Assembly: GCA_014799385.1 (NCBI GenBank)
Contig: JAAVIC010000005.1
Location: forward strand, 1-54,620
Direction: 5' to 3'
Origin: Oscillospiraceae bacterium
GTDB taxonomy: Bacteria > Bacillota > Clostridia > Oscillospirales > Ruminococcaceae
DNA length: 54,620 nt
The notes under the pieces were generated by a model. That model searched no databases, was not told where the DNA came from, and worked only from the letters and a program-made list of their open reading frames with translations. The first letter of the stretch is position 1, and each line of letters opens with the position of its first letter. A program made the translations under genes and the position numbers. Positions 7,885-16,897 of the stretch are shown here, piece by piece.

Positions 7885-7925
7885 ATAGAGGCTTACGAAA
7901 GTTCTTAAACCGCGTAAGCCTCTAT
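7885..7925 (-). terminator. Terminator after the truncated Ig-like gene
   Basis: ATAGAGGCTTACG at 7885-7897 is perfectly complementary to 7913-7925; on the minus strand it runs into TTTTTT (7876-7884 region). It sits 20 bp after the stop of the fragment at 7945. Confidence 0.75.
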
Positions 7926-7944
7926 CTTAATGTAAGTTGCCAAA

Positions 7945-8250
7945 TTATATCAAATGATTGTCTTTATTCTTCCTTAAAAAATCATACTTTTTATACAATT
8001 CTGAACCTATAATAAACTCTTCTTCGCCGTGAAAATCAAACGTCGGCGTTTGTGGTTTTCCGTTATAAATTAGATTGTTGATTGGTGTAGGTCGGTGTAA
8101 GCCTTTTCTTTCAATGCGCCATTTAACTTCAATCGTCCGCGTTGTTCCGTTCGACCAAACATAATCGTTTTTTGGAGTAAAGGTTGCCGTATAATATCCA
8201 CCGAGAGTTGTCCTATCTAATACACAGTTTGTCGTGCTCTCGTCCACAAA
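7945..8250 (-). pseudogene. C-terminal fragment of an MBG/Ig-like surface or phage protein
   Basis: The readable part contains GYYTATFTPKNDYVWSNGTT and IERKGLHRP followed by NNLIYNGKPQTPTF, the pattern of repeated MBG/Big-type beta-sandwich domains found in secreted clostridial proteins. The 5' part is missing: upstream sequence from about 8250 switches to an IS5 transposase remnant in the opposite direction, and the apparent N-terminus MRFRIAFFSLFF is translated from the junction. I read it as a gene truncated by the insertion. Confidence 0.6.
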
Positions 8251-8262
8251 AAATAAGGAGAA

Positions 8263-8796
8263 AAAAGCGATTCTGAAGCGCACTCAATGGTACTTCGAAT
8301 TCAAAGCGCATATCGGTGTGGATAAAGACAACGACTTGGTACATACCGTCAAGGTTACCGGAGCAAATGTTCACGATGTTACAATGACATCTGAGTTGCT
8401 CCACGGAGAGGAAAATGAAGTCTACGGCGACAGCGGTTATATCGGTGCAAACAAGCGTGAGGACGTAGCTATTCGTAATAACAAAGGCATAAAAACCAAA
8501 TATAAAATCAATAGAAAACCATCGCAAATCAAGAAATTATCGGCAAGCGGTAAATATGCAGCCAAAAAAGTAGAACATAAAAATCTTCGGTTAGTTCAAA
8601 GGTTGAACACGTTTTTTCTGTTGCAAATCGGCAGCTCGGATATCAACGACCTCGGTACCGATGTCTGAAAAAACAGACCTCTAAACTACATATTATGTTC
8701 ATATTGGCAAACCTGATCTTAACTGACAGACCTTGTCTGATCGCTCGATTCAGTATGCCTTGTGTAAAGATTTGCACAGGCTATATTCCAATTTAA
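8263..8796 (+). pseudogene. IS5-family transposase remnant
   Basis: The first frame reads QWYFEFKAHIGVDKDNDLVH, then ANVHDVTMTSELLHGEE and YGDSGYIGANKRED, the central DDE region of IS5/ISL2-like transposases. Near 8581 the frame shifts; from there KVEHVFSVANRQLGYQRPRY and LHIMFILANLIL continue to a TAA at 8794. The N-terminal part is lost. The element is therefore 5'-truncated and frameshifted. A second, shorter remnant of a related element occurs at 13220-13386 in the same orientation. Confidence 0.8.
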
Positions 8797-8970
8797 CAAC
8801 ACTGAATTTCGAAATTATTTGCAATCGCATTATGCTGTGTTGCCTTTTTGCGTTTCAGGTACAGTACGTCCTTGGCGAGCATGGAATATTTCTGCTTTCC
8901 GCAAAGTACAAGAAAAAAATTCCACACAAAATTTCGGCTTGCTTTTTGGCTGTTTTTCACAAAGATTTTA

Positions 8971-9002
8971 CATTTCACGCAAGATATTTACATTTCACGC
9001 AA
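8971..9002 (-). repeat. Iteron-like double motif (copy 1)
   Basis: CATTTCACGCAA occurs at 8971-8982 and 8991-9002, a 20-nt period. On the opposite strand the 32-nt unit resembles units at 53892-53923 and 54347-54378. No gene is seen between 8797 and 9050. Confidence 0.55.
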
Positions 9003-9052
9003 AGCAGTGGCAAAAAATGTAATAAAATGGTAAAAAATTACAAAAGAGGATA

Positions 9053-9081
9053 TTGACAAAAAATAAAATTTATTGTATAAT
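9053..9081 (+). promoter_or_regulatory. Promoter of the secreted protein/ABC-2 operon
   Basis: TTGACA at 9053-9058, 17 bp, TATAAT at 9076-9081: perfect consensus in both boxes. About 110 bp of leader follow before the first start codon. Confidence 0.85.
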
Positions 9082-9192
9082 AAAAATTATCCAAATCACC
9101 ACATAATGTTTTGGACATATTAGCCGGCTAAATTTTATCCACAACCATTAAATATCATCTTACGATGATATGATGTATGAAAGGAAGTCTTT

Positions 9193-9603
9193 ATGAAAAA
9201 AGCAACAATCCTCAAAACTATCCCTGTGGCAATTTTTGCAAGCGCATGTTTGGCAATATCGGCAGCGGCATACCTGGATATGGGAGATTCCATTTCATAT
9301 TCGGTAAAAAGTAATGCACCGAATTGGAATAACCAAAACAACACGTGGGCTTGGTATTTACATACACCCGCCAACTGTGAATTTAACGGAACAGGTACAT
9401 CTGGCTGTGTAGCAAACTACAATCTTTACCAATGGACAACCGGACAAAGCAAACGTTACATTACAGGTAAAACGGGAGTATCTAACGGCTTTGCAGTTCC
9501 CATTAAACAGGAAAAACTTGTTGAAGATGATTACTTCGCAGAAGTTACATATGTTTCCGGCGGCGTTAACACCGGAATATTGAGATTTTGGAAGGTACAA
9601 TAG
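9193..9603 (+). CDS. Small secreted protein, function unknown
   Basis: A 136-aa protein with a typical signal peptide: KK at 2-3, hydrophobic TIPVAIFASACLAISAAA and likely cleavage after SAAA or AAY near residue 25. The mature part is rich in W, Y, N and G (NWNNQNNTWAWYLHT) with two cysteines (NCEFNGTGTSGC) that could form a disulfide, and ends in a beta-rich tail (VNTGILRFWKVQ). ATG 9193 has AAAGGAAG upstream. It heads an operon with ABC-2 transporter parts, a layout resembling lactococcin 972-type cassettes (secreted precursor, ~600-aa membrane protein, ABC ATPase), but the sequence itself is not recognisably of that family. Confidence 0.8.
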   Translation: MKKATILKTIPVAIFASACLAISAAAYLDMGDSISYSVKSNAPNWNNQNNTWAWYLHTPANCEFNGTGTSGCVANYNLYQWTTGQSKRYITGKTGVSNGFAVPIKQEKLVEDDYFAEVTYVSGGVNTGILRFWKVQ

Positions 9604-9638
9604 TTTTTCATTACATGTGTTCAAAAACACCGATTATA

Positions 9639-9682
9639 CACCCTCCGCAGCTGTTTTTAAGCAGTGCGGAAGGTATACAATG
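9639..9682 (+). terminator. Intercistronic hairpin (attenuator-like)
   Basis: CCTCCGCAGC near 9641-9650 pairs with GC-TGCGGAAGG near 9660-9675 around a T-rich loop. It lies between the secreted protein and the membrane protein gene and may make the first gene's mRNA more abundant. There is no clear U tract after it. Confidence 0.4.
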
Positions 9683-9714
9683 GGTAATTTCAAAGCATTG
9701 TTAAGGAGAAAAAC

Positions 9715-11526
9715 ATGAAATCAATACTTATAAACCTTAAAAGATTATATCTATCAATATGGACAATAATTTTGTTTCTGTTCTGCGTGGTTATGGAGGT
9801 ATATTATTTTGTCAGACGGTCAGGCGGAAATGTCGGAGCATTTATCAATGACACCTCCCTTAATTTCAATATATTCCTTCAGGTCTTTGTTTCCGTTATT
9901 TCGGTATATGTTATTCACAGTATCAAGGAGGCGGAATACGGTCTTTTAAGCCGACAAAAACTTCTGGTCGTGAAATACCTTTCTGTGGTTATTTATTCGC
10001 TGTCATCAATGATAGTTCCCTTAATTCTTGTTGTTTTCAGCGGAGTGATAAATTCGATTTCACCGCTTGTTGTGGCGAACCTTTTTGCGGGTTATCTGAT
10101 ACACACCATTGTGCAGGTTGTTTTTACAGCGGCTTTGGGTGTTGCTATTGCGTGCCTTATTAAATTTAAGGCGGCTTATATTGTCAGTATGGCGGCAGCT
10201 CAGGTCTTTTCGCCGTTTGTTCAGAATTATGTTACAGACAAAAAGGGTCTTCAAACAAATCAAAACGTATACAATTTGCTGAATATTGTATATGACGAAA
10301 CGTTCAGAATACGCTTTTCCGGATACGGCGCGCCGTTCAACAGCGAAACGATTTTAAGCTGGATAATAACCGTTCTCGCAGGAATGGTTATTTTCGCTCT
10401 TGTTCTTTTGCTGAAACGTTGTTATAGGCTTAAGGGAAAAATTATTACTTCCGCGGTTGCGGTATGCGCCGCTATATCTATTGCGCCCCTTACGGTTATG
10501 TATTTTAACAATTGCCCGGTAAAAGCCTCTTACAATGTTGAAAGCAAGCTTGACCCCCGCGTGGAAAGCGGAGAGATTCCCCCGGAGCTCGGTGATCCTC
10601 CAACGAAGATTATACCTTCTGAAATAGATTTTCTTAATGTTTACGATGATGAAACATCTCCGTTGGTTCGTTCATATAAAATGGAGCTGCACACCGGCAA
10701 CACCGTAAAAAACAAATGCGTTATCGCCGTCGACCCCAACGGAAACGACAGCGTAAAATTCTGGTTTGACAGATGCTTTGAAATAGAGGAGCTGCTTGTA
10801 AACGGCGCGGCGGCGAAATATGACAGAAACGGCTGTGAACTCGTTATAAGAGATATTACGAATAATGAAGAAGCAACAATTTCCGTCAAGTACAGCGGCA
10901 GAATGAATTACGTGGACATGCCGAACAATAAAATAGATTTCTGCGACTTGACGGGGGGATATTTCAGTTCATTTTTCGCGTGGTATCCCAAGGTTCTTTC
11001 AAGCAAGAATGTGGAACTGGAAAAGGACTTTGAAATTACGGTTGACGCTTGCAATTCCTTTGTGACGAACCTCGATGGTTTTTCGCTTCACAACAAAGGG
11101 TACAATACAATCGCCGGTAAGCAGAAAAACGCGTTTTTATATATCGGTTACATCAGCAGTATTGAACTGGACGGCAAAACTGTGATTTTACCGACCGAAT
11201 TTAAAAATAACAAACATTCGATAGCCGCGCTGAATGAAATGTTGACATCAACAGAGGAAATGGAATCTTATTTGACGCGTGATGGGCGTTTTGCTTATTT
11301 TGATGCTTATGATTATGTTGTTGATTGGGATGGCTTATCCGATGAAGAAAAATTTGAGCTTTTAGCTGAATGGAATTCAAAACAAATGGCAGATGTCGAG
11401 CAGGTAATGAATGCCGATACGGTAATCATTTCGCCAACTACATATAATAATGTACTTGGAACGCCATATCTTGACGGCAATGTCATTTTTGTGGTCGAAC
11501 GTTTAATTACAACGAGGTGCTTCTGA
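9715..11526 (+). CDS. ABC-2-type membrane protein with M1-aminopeptidase-like outer domain, catalytic part missing
   Basis: The 603-aa protein has about six to seven TMs in residues 1-260 (first at 12-32, last near 240-262), followed by a ~340-residue extracytoplasmic part. The beta-rich stretch from about 320 (YKMELHTGN, CFEIEELLVNGAAAKYDRNG, ISVKYSGRMNY, FFAWYPKV) resembles the N-terminal domain of M1 metallopeptidases, which is fused to ABC-2 permeases in many Firmicutes. The gluzincin HExxH is absent; the protein stops about where it would be expected. The C-terminal LITTRCF overlaps the ATPase start, so the end is probably natural. AAGGAG precedes ATG 9715. It likely forms the membrane part of the transporter with the next two genes. 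Confidence 0.7.
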   Translation: MKSILINLKRLYLSIWTIILFLFCVVMEVYYFVRRSGGNVGAFINDTSLNFNIFLQVFVSVISVYVIHSIKEAEYGLLSRQKLLVVKYLSVVIYSLSSMIVPLILVVFSGVINSISPLVVANLFAGYLIHTIVQVVFTAALGVAIACLIKFKAAYIVSMAAAQVFSPFVQNYVTDKKGLQTNQNVYNLLNIVYDETFRIRFSGYGAPFNSETILSWIITVLAGMVIFALVLLLKRCYRLKGKIITSAVAVCAAISIAPLTVMYFNNCPVKASYNVESKLDPRVESGEIPPELGDPPTKIIPSEIDFLNVYDDETSPLVRSYKMELHTGNTVKNKCVIAVDPNGNDSVKFWFDRCFEIEELLVNGAAAKYDRNGCELVIRDITNNEEATISVKYSGRMNYVDMPNNKIDFCDLTGGYFSSFFAWYPKVLSSKNVELEKDFEITVDACNSFVTNLDGFSLHNKGYNTIAGKQKNAFLYIGYISSIELDGKTVILPTEFKNNKHSIAALNEMLTSTEEMESYLTRDGRFAYFDAYDYVVDWDGLSDEEKFELLAEWNSKQMADVEQVMNADTVIISPTTYNNVLGTPYLDGNVIFVVERLITTRCF

Positions 11527-12398
11527 TGATAGAACTAAAAATAAACAACATTAACTTTAGCTACGGTCGGAAAAGAATTTTCTCCGATTTCAGCTTCACA
11601 GCCACAGATGGAATAACACTCCTGCTTGGCGCAAACGGCTCGGGAAAATCCACGCTTTTCAGGCTTATCTGCGGTGCGTTGATTCCGAAAAAGGGAACGA
11701 TTGAGGTTTACTGCAACGGCAATAAGGTCGAAAACAAAAACGCTATTGCCTATATTCCTCAGAATTTTGACATATTCCCGTCACTAAAGGTTTACGATGT
11801 ATTGACATATATTTGCAGCGAGCGCGATAAAACGCTTTCCAAGTCGGAGATAAAAAACCAAGTGGAAAGCGCAATTGAACTGACGGATATATCGGAGTAT
11901 GCCTACAAAAGGGTGCGTACTCTTTCCGGAGGTACCAAACAGCGCGTAGGTATTGCCCAATCAATACTCGGCAATCCCCAAATTATCGTTGCCGATGAGC
12001 CGACCGCCGGTCTTGACCCGGAACAGCGCGAGAGATACAACAGGCTTGTGTCAAAGACAGCCAAAGGACGCTGCTTTCTGATCTCTACACACGTTTTCGA
12101 TGACACACAGTATTATGAAAATATTGCGTTGATGTCAGACGGGCATATAAATTTCAAGGGTACAAAGGAAGAGATGGTAAACTCGGTTTCCGGGAAAATA
12201 TATCAATTATCATGCAAATCGGACGATTTTAAGGAGGAAATGCTTGACGGCTGCACCATACTTAAAATTTCTGAAAATGGGGAAGAAACAACAGCGCGTT
12301 TTTACTCGGAAACCCCCAAAAAGGATCTGGGCGCGGAGCCGGCAGAATCCGATTTAACGGATGCATGGCTATATTATTGCAAGGCGGCTGAGAAATGA
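11526..12398 (+). CDS. ABC transporter ATP-binding protein
   Basis: A 290-aa ATPase: Walker A LGANGSGKST (about 36-45), Q-loop IPQNFDIFPSL, signature LSGGTKQRVGIAQSI, Walker B IIVADEPTAGLD, H-loop ISTHVFDDTQ. The C-terminal ~75 residues are an accessory domain common in ABC-2 exporters. ATG 11526 overlaps the previous stop (TGATG) with GAGGTG six bases upstream; GTG 11517 is an alternative. It ends in ATGA shared with the next gene. Confidence 0.92.
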   Translation: MIELKINNINFSYGRKRIFSDFSFTATDGITLLLGANGSGKSTLFRLICGALIPKKGTIEVYCNGNKVENKNAIAYIPQNFDIFPSLKVYDVLTYICSERDKTLSKSEIKNQVESAIELTDISEYAYKRVRTLSGGTKQRVGIAQSILGNPQIIVADEPTAGLDPEQRERYNRLVSKTAKGRCFLISTHVFDDTQYYENIALMSDGHINFKGTKEEMVNSVSGKIYQLSCKSDDFKEEMLDGCTILKISENGEETTARFYSETPKKDLGAEPAESDLTDAWLYYCKAAEK

Positions 12399-13063
12399 TA
12401 AGGCTAGACCTGAAGCTCATAAAAGTTTCGCTTATCGCCTATGTTATGGCGGCGATTGTGTTCGGCGCAGTTTTATCAAATCCCGATTCGCTTTATCCAA
12501 TTATGGAATTTGAGGGCACCCATAAAAGCGACATTTTTTATTTCCTTGATTTCGTTCTGCCTTTTTTCGCTTCGCTTAGTGTTATTATGCAGTTGGGAGC
12601 GACTTTTGAAAATAAGACATTTGAGTTTTTCTGTTCGCTTCCTGTAAGGGCTAACCCAATAATCAGATGGGCGCGCTGTGCGATTTTCTTTATTCTGAGT
12701 AATTTCGTGTGTATCACGTTGGCGTATGTAATTCTGAAATTTCCCATCTCATTCGGCAGAATGTGTTACCTTTGCCTCGCGAATACTATTCTGTTTTTAT
12801 CCGTATCGCTTCTGCTTATAATGCTGATTCGGCAGATTTTTTATGTGTTCTGCATTGTATATGGGTATCTGCTTGTTGATTTAACCATTGGTGATACGCT
12901 GCAAAAAAAATACTCCGTTTTCGTGAATATTTTCGCTCAGTTTCCCGGGGAAATAATCGACAAAAACCGCTTGGCAGTCTATATCATTTCAGCGGGTTGT
13001 ATTGTGCTCGCGGTTATTATCCAACAGACGGATTTTATGCGGAGAATAAATGCGAAATTATAA
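12395..13063 (+). CDS. ABC-2-type permease subunit
   Basis: The 222-aa protein has about six hydrophobic segments (near 8-26, 48-68, 90-112, 118-142, 147-165, 192-210) and no extracytoplasmic domain. It starts in the ATGA overlap with the ATPase gene, so it is translationally coupled and should be a transport partner. No substrate can be inferred. Confidence 0.85.
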   Translation: MIRLDLKLIKVSLIAYVMAAIVFGAVLSNPDSLYPIMEFEGTHKSDIFYFLDFVLPFFASLSVIMQLGATFENKTFEFFCSLPVRANPIIRWARCAIFFILSNFVCITLAYVILKFPISFGRMCYLCLANTILFLSVSLLLIMLIRQIFYVFCIVYGYLLVDLTIGDTLQKKYSVFVNIFAQFPGEIIDKNRLAVYIISAGCIVLAVIIQQTDFMRRINAKL

Positions 13064-13094
13064 GGAGAAATATCGTTCCGCATTGCTGTAGACC

Positions 13095-13131
13095 GAAGCG
13101 GCTGGGTTCTATCATAGTACTCAGCTGCTTT
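13095..13131 (+). terminator. Hairpin after the ABC-2 operon
   Basis: AAGCGGCTGGGT near 13095-13106 pairs imperfectly with ACTCAGCTGCTT near 13119-13130, followed by TATATTTC. A second hairpin (13184-13193 with 13199-13208) follows. Either may terminate the operon. Confidence 0.45.
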
Positions 13132-13219
13132 ATATTTCAAAATTTACGCCACATAAAACAAAAAATAGGCGCGGAAAATTTATCTGGGATGGTGAATTAC
13201 CACCCCAGCGGAACATAAA

Positions 13220-13386
13220 AAATCATCGGTTCGTTCAAAGATTGAACACTTTTTTCTGTTGTAAAGCGGCGTATTGGATATCAAAGAACGCGGTATCGAG
13301 ACTTGGATAAACAAGCAGCAAAATTTAATTTCATGTTCGCACTGGCGAATCTGATTCTCGCTGACAGAATTTCTCTGCTAGTTTGA
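13220..13386 (+). pseudogene. IS5-family transposase C-terminal remnant (second copy)
   Basis: Translation gives KSSVRSKIEH, then after a one-base loss in a T run RRIGYQRTRYRDLDKQAAKF and MFALANLILADR, homologous to the end of the remnant at 8581-8796. Both remnants read rightwards, so they form imperfect direct repeats around the secreted protein/ABC-2 operon. Confidence 0.8.
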
Positions 13387-13531
13387 TTCTGTGCGCCTTG
13401 CGAACGGAATTTAGCAATGCTTCAGCCTGTTTTGGTGCTTTTAGTTTGGGCGCCAATTTCAACCGCATTGTGCGGTGTTGCCTTAGTTTTTGAGAACTTT
13501 AATCCGTTGATGGTAACGGAAAAAACCATAC

Positions 13532-13594
13532 CCTTTTCTTTTAACGTTTTTTCTTATAAAGTGGCTTGCAGAGCGGTTTTATAAACCGATTTAA
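13532..13594 (+). repeat. Dispersed ~60-bp repeat, copy A
   Basis: It starts CTTTTCTTTTAACGTTTT and contains AGTGGCTTGCAGAGCGG with an inner short inverted repeat (CGGTTTTATAAACCG). A related copy is at 20942-21004, and the first 18 bases recur at 13701-13720. No gene is supported between 13387 and 13793. Confidence 0.65.
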
Positions 13595-13782
13595 CACATT
13601 GTAAGTGTTAAAACAGCATATTAACCGCTTGATTCTGTGATAAAAATCAAATTAACCAACATCTTCTATCAAGTCAATTAAACATATATCCTTTTCTAAT
13701 CTTTTTCTTTTAACGTTTTTGGAAAATAATCCGCTTTCACATTGACTTTTTCAAGGGTACTTAACACATACGATGTGTTAAA
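13590..13782. promoter_or_regulatory. Two operator-like palindromes
   Basis: TTAACACATACGATGTGTTAA near 13760-13780 is a perfect palindrome with a 3-bp centre. A less perfect relative, TTAACACATTGTAAGTGTTAA, lies near 13590-13610. They could be binding sites for a dimeric regulator; they are at the 3' side of the next gene, so their target is unclear. Confidence 0.35.
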
Positions 13783-13793
13783 CTATCATCAGC

Positions 13794-14999
13794 CTATGTT
13801 TCTAACCAGTTTTCAAGAAGTTCTCCCATTCTCTTACTGGGCAGATAAATATGTATATCTTCTCCATTACGGATAGCACTCCTAAAAATCCATTGAACCA
13901 TTTCCGAAAGAGCATAATTATCATCGTTTATTTTTAAACCGCGTTGTGAAAAGAATTGAGATACACCTACATTCGGATAAACGTTTACAGGATAAACGAG
14001 AAATTTGCTCTGCGCGTAATCATTGGTAGCACGGCAATTCAATGGTACAAACGATTTTGTATAACCCTGTCCCTTTAATTTGCCCTTGGAATTTTTAAAA
14101 GTCGTCCACATTGTTTCTCCTGTTTTAGCCTTGCATTTGTTGTGGAAATAGTTATACGTTGCCTTTTGTAGTTTCGTTATTTTGGAACGGTTGTCGGGAT
14201 TTTTGTACCAAGTTGCCGAAAATGCGGTTTTCTTCTGAGGGAAGATATCGTTAAGATCGGGATTGCTATAAATATGAATTTTCTCTTTAAGGCTCACCCT
14301 AGACGCTTCATAATAATCCACAAGCTTATATTCACCGTTCACTCTCTTAACGCTTTTTAGGTCATACTCTATTTTTGCAAGGTCGAAATAATATTTCATT
14401 GTGCTTGAACCGAACATATAGGTAAGCACATAAACCTTTTTGAAAAGCTTGAAAATATCAGGAGGATACTGATATATAAGAATTTTCTTGTTTACTTGGA
14501 ACAGTGCATGATTTTTAGCCAGAATTTTTATCGGGTTAAATCGCGTGTCATAATCTAGGTCTGTCCAATGTATAACTCCGTCCAAATCTATCTTGATCGA
14601 GCCTTTATCAAGCAGATACTGAATATCATTGCTGTTAGCTAACTCATACGGAGCAACCGCCTCAATCGTTTCGTCTATAAACAGCGTGTAGTTTCCTCTC
14701 TCTATGGCTGACTTATGCTCGTCTGTAAGCAAGGAAAACAAGGCGTGAGTGCTCGATATATCATCTTCGTTTTCAAGGAGCTTCAAAATATCTCCGATCT
14801 TGCCATTACCTTTATGCGCAGGAAGCTTGATTTCTCTATGAACCGAATCCCTTATACGCTCGGTTTCGGTGATGTAAGGCGCGATATACATAATATTTTC
14901 GTCCTCGTGTTGATTGATATAATCTATCGCCCAACTGGTTTTTCCGGAACCCATCATTGAGTCAACAACAGTAATCTTAGTTTCTTCTTTTTGTTCCAT
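13794..14999 (-). CDS. Phage-type P-loop (helicase-like) ATPase
   Basis: A 401-aa protein with Walker A MGSGKTSW (16-23), an acidic Walker B-like FIDETIEA near 108-115, AFSATWYKNP (motif III-like SAT) near 265, and a C-terminal QWIFRSAIRNGEDI and YLPSKRMGELL pattern that occurs in phage and mobile-element proteins annotated as helicase-like. ATG 14999 has AGGAG upstream. It lies last in a minus-strand group with a Rha-type regulator and a small DNA-binding-like protein, so probably belongs to a prophage-like island. Confidence 0.65.
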   Translation of the reverse strand: MEQKEETKITVVDSMMGSGKTSWAIDYINQHEDENIMYIAPYITETERIRDSVHREIKLPAHKGNGKIGDILKLLENEDDISSTHALFSLLTDEHKSAIERGNYTLFIDETIEAVAPYELANSNDIQYLLDKGSIKIDLDGVIHWTDLDYDTRFNPIKILAKNHALFQVNKKILIYQYPPDIFKLFKKVYVLTYMFGSSTMKYYFDLAKIEYDLKSVKRVNGEYKLVDYYEASRVSLKEKIHIYSNPDLNDIFPQKKTAFSATWYKNPDNRSKITKLQKATYNYFHNKCKAKTGETMWTTFKNSKGKLKGQGYTKSFVPLNCRATNDYAQSKFLVYPVNVYPNVGVSQFFSQRGLKINDDNYALSEMVQWIFRSAIRNGEDIHIYLPSKRMGELLENWLET

Positions 15000-15040
15000 A
15001 TTTTTTCTCCTAATAATATTTTAATTTGATAACATTTAGC

Positions 15041-15071
15041 TTGGTATGCCCGAATATGCCGAGCATACCAA
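15041..15071. repeat. Intergenic hairpin
   Basis: TTGGTATGC at 15041-15049 pairs with GCATACCAA at 15063-15071. It lies between the Rha-like gene and the helicase-like gene. There is no U run, so it may be a processing or attenuation structure. Confidence 0.4.
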
Positions 15072-15101
15072 ACTATTTTGATTATAAGGTGCTTTCTAGC
15101 A

Positions 15102-15752
15102 TCAGGTCAGCATTTTTACATCGTTTTCCGAGACAAAGGCTTTGATTTTATTGTATCCCCAACCAATATCTATAAGCCCACTGACAAGTCTTTCCATAGA
15201 CTCTATTTTGCTCAACTCTTCCGGGGAAAAGTGGTCACGTAGATTATCGGTAGAGGAAATGCCAAAGTCTGCACGCAATTCCTTTGCCGACTTGTCGAAC
15301 AGAGCCTTGTATATAAGATTGGTATAGGTAGGATAGGCATTCCCGTGCATTCGTTCGTTTTCTTTCGACATCATCAGTGCTTTTGTCAGTGAATTGCGAA
15401 CAGCCATCCCTTTTTTGCAATCTATCAATTTTGCTTGGAGAAGCTTTTCCATTTCATTAAATCGATTTATGTATTCAAGTTTGAACTTCATCGCTTTCTC
15501 ACCTGTGAATCCCATTGCCAAGAGGGCGAAGCCATCACGTGCTACAAAGCACATTGGCTGTTTGTGGTTTTGCTCATTGACGTAAGTCGACTGCGCAAAA
15601 TTTCGCAGTCGAAATTCTTCAGGACATTTTAACTCACGAATAGCCTTCAGAACATCTCTATGATTTTTCTCAAACGCTTCGGCAATATCTAAACTGCTTA
15701 TTACCACAGTTTCAGACCTTGCCTTTCCTATCTTCATAATTTCAAAAGACAT
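15102..15752 (-). CDS. Rha-family phage regulatory protein
   Basis: The 216-aa product has an N-terminal Rha domain (about 8-95): VVISSLDIAEAFEKNHRDVL, LRNFAQSTYVNEQNHKQP, FVARDGFALLAMGFTGEKAM and KFKLEYINRFNEME. The C-terminal ~110 residues carry KELRADFGISSTDNLRDHFS, as in Rha/Ant-like phage antirepressors. ATG 15752 is used because GGAGG lies eight bases upstream; the TTG at 15767 overlaps that site. Rha proteins are typical of prophages and were described as interfering with lambdoid phage growth. Neighbours on the same strand support a phage-derived operon. Confidence 0.85.
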   Translation of the reverse strand: MSFEIMKIGKARSETVVISSLDIAEAFEKNHRDVLKAIRELKCPEEFRLRNFAQSTYVNEQNHKQPMCFVARDGFALLAMGFTGEKAMKFKLEYINRFNEMEKLLQAKLIDCKKGMAVRNSLTKALMMSKENERMHGNAYPTYTNLIYKALFDKSAKELRADFGISSTDNLRDHFSPEELSKIESMERLVSGLIDIGWGYNKIKAFVSENDVKMLT

Positions 15753-15837
15753 AACTCTTACCTCCAAAAATTAAATCATAACAATTTGGAGAGAATTTTT
15801 AATGTTTTTTTATCCAAATGTCTTATGCTACTGCTTA

Positions 15838-16146
15838 TTACGCGGTCATTGACTGCAATTCTTTCAACTTTTTCAGCCTATGCTCCAGATCTTCAATCTG
15901 CAAGCCCCAAACTAAGTAAGCTGTTTTGGTATTGATATTTCGAGCATCCCATACGGGGACGTTTTCCGCTGCCATTCGCTCACGGGCAAGATTTTTCAAC
16001 TTTGCGATTGTTGCACTCGAATGAACATCAAACAGCATTTTTATATCGCTGTTTGAAAGCTCGTTTTTCTCATAATAGAGCCGAATTGCGTCTTCCACCG
16101 AGCGAACTTGCGGAACTCGAACTCTGATGTTTGTTTTCTCTCTCAT
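15838..16146 (-). CDS. Small putative DNA-binding protein of the island
   Basis: A 102-aa protein with a predicted helix-turn-helix-like middle: EDAIRLYYEKNELSNSDIKM followed by LFDVHSSATIAKLKNLARER, and a helical C-terminus. ATG 16146 has GGAGG nine bases upstream (16155-16159). It heads the minus-strand group with the Rha and helicase-like genes. No named family is recognised. Confidence 0.65.
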   Translation of the reverse strand: MREKTNIRVRVPQVRSVEDAIRLYYEKNELSNSDIKMLFDVHSSATIAKLKNLARERMAAENVPVWDARNINTKTAYLVWGLQIEDLEHRLKKLKELQSMTA

Positions 16147-16483
16147 TTTTATTTCCTCCATATGATGTAATTGATTTGGCAAGGTAAAGGGCTGGAAACC
16201 CTCACCGTTGGAATGATTTCTACCATTTTTAATGTGTTTCTGAAGTCACTATGACTTAATCGGTTCGTCCTTTGGGGCGGCTTTCGTAATGCCAAGCCCT
16301 CAAGGGTTTTAAAATCTGTTGTCCAACATAGGCAACCACCTCGATTTCGGTCAAATTATAGATTCAACATCATTGATACCCTTTTACGAGAGTTTGCATT
16401 TGTGTAATTTATACAAACAGGCGAACCGAAAACGAGCCGAATGTGAAAATGTGCACAAAAGTGCATTTTTTTGTAACAACCAC

Positions 16484-16512
16484 TTGACTTTTCGAGCGAT
16501 TTGTGGTATAAT
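16484..16512 (+). promoter_or_regulatory. Promoter without an evident gene
   Basis: TTGACT at 16484-16489, 17 bp, TATAAT at 16507-16512. The spacer ends in ATTTGTGG exactly as in the promoter at 18376-18404. No ORF with a ribosome binding site follows, so a short non-coding transcript is possible. Upstream, TGCAC-AAAA-GTGCA plus T7 near 16453-16472 may be a short terminator. Confidence 0.55.
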
Positions 16513-16870
16513 ATGATTGTGGGAAAGGTTATCCTCAATACAGAAGATTCGCAAAGCGGAATAACCACATCACTGAAAGAAGTTAAGGCGCAAAATGGCG
16601 CGTGAATTAAACAGACTGTTGACCTAAACCGACTAATAACAGCTCGGAAAACAACTTGTTTCATTTGTGTTTAACTTGTTCTGTTTGCAAAAGGGCATAG
16701 TTTGCCTACTCCATTTTTCATTATATCATGTGCTTTGGCTAATGTCAAGGCTATTTGCGTTTATTTTTATTTTTGTAGGATTGCACAATTTATTTTGTTT
16801 GTTTTGTGCAATTTGTCCGTAAAGGGCGATTGCAGCACACGGCGGCTTCCTTAATTATAATAGGCTTAAA

Positions 16871-16897
16871 ATCCCCCTACCAACTCAATAGGGGGAT
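16871..16897 (-). terminator. Terminator-like hairpin, minus strand
   Basis: ATCCCCCTA at 16871-16879 pairs with TAGGGGGAT at 16889-16897; on the minus strand it is followed by TTTTAAG. It lies downstream (minus direction) of the recombinase remnant. Apart from this and the neighbouring entries, 16147-17635 contains no gene that I can support. Confidence 0.6.

Noticed and set aside
16319-16664. Short frames on both strands in 16319-16664
   Set aside because: No binding sites and no domain features; the strong promoter inside is better explained by a short RNA.
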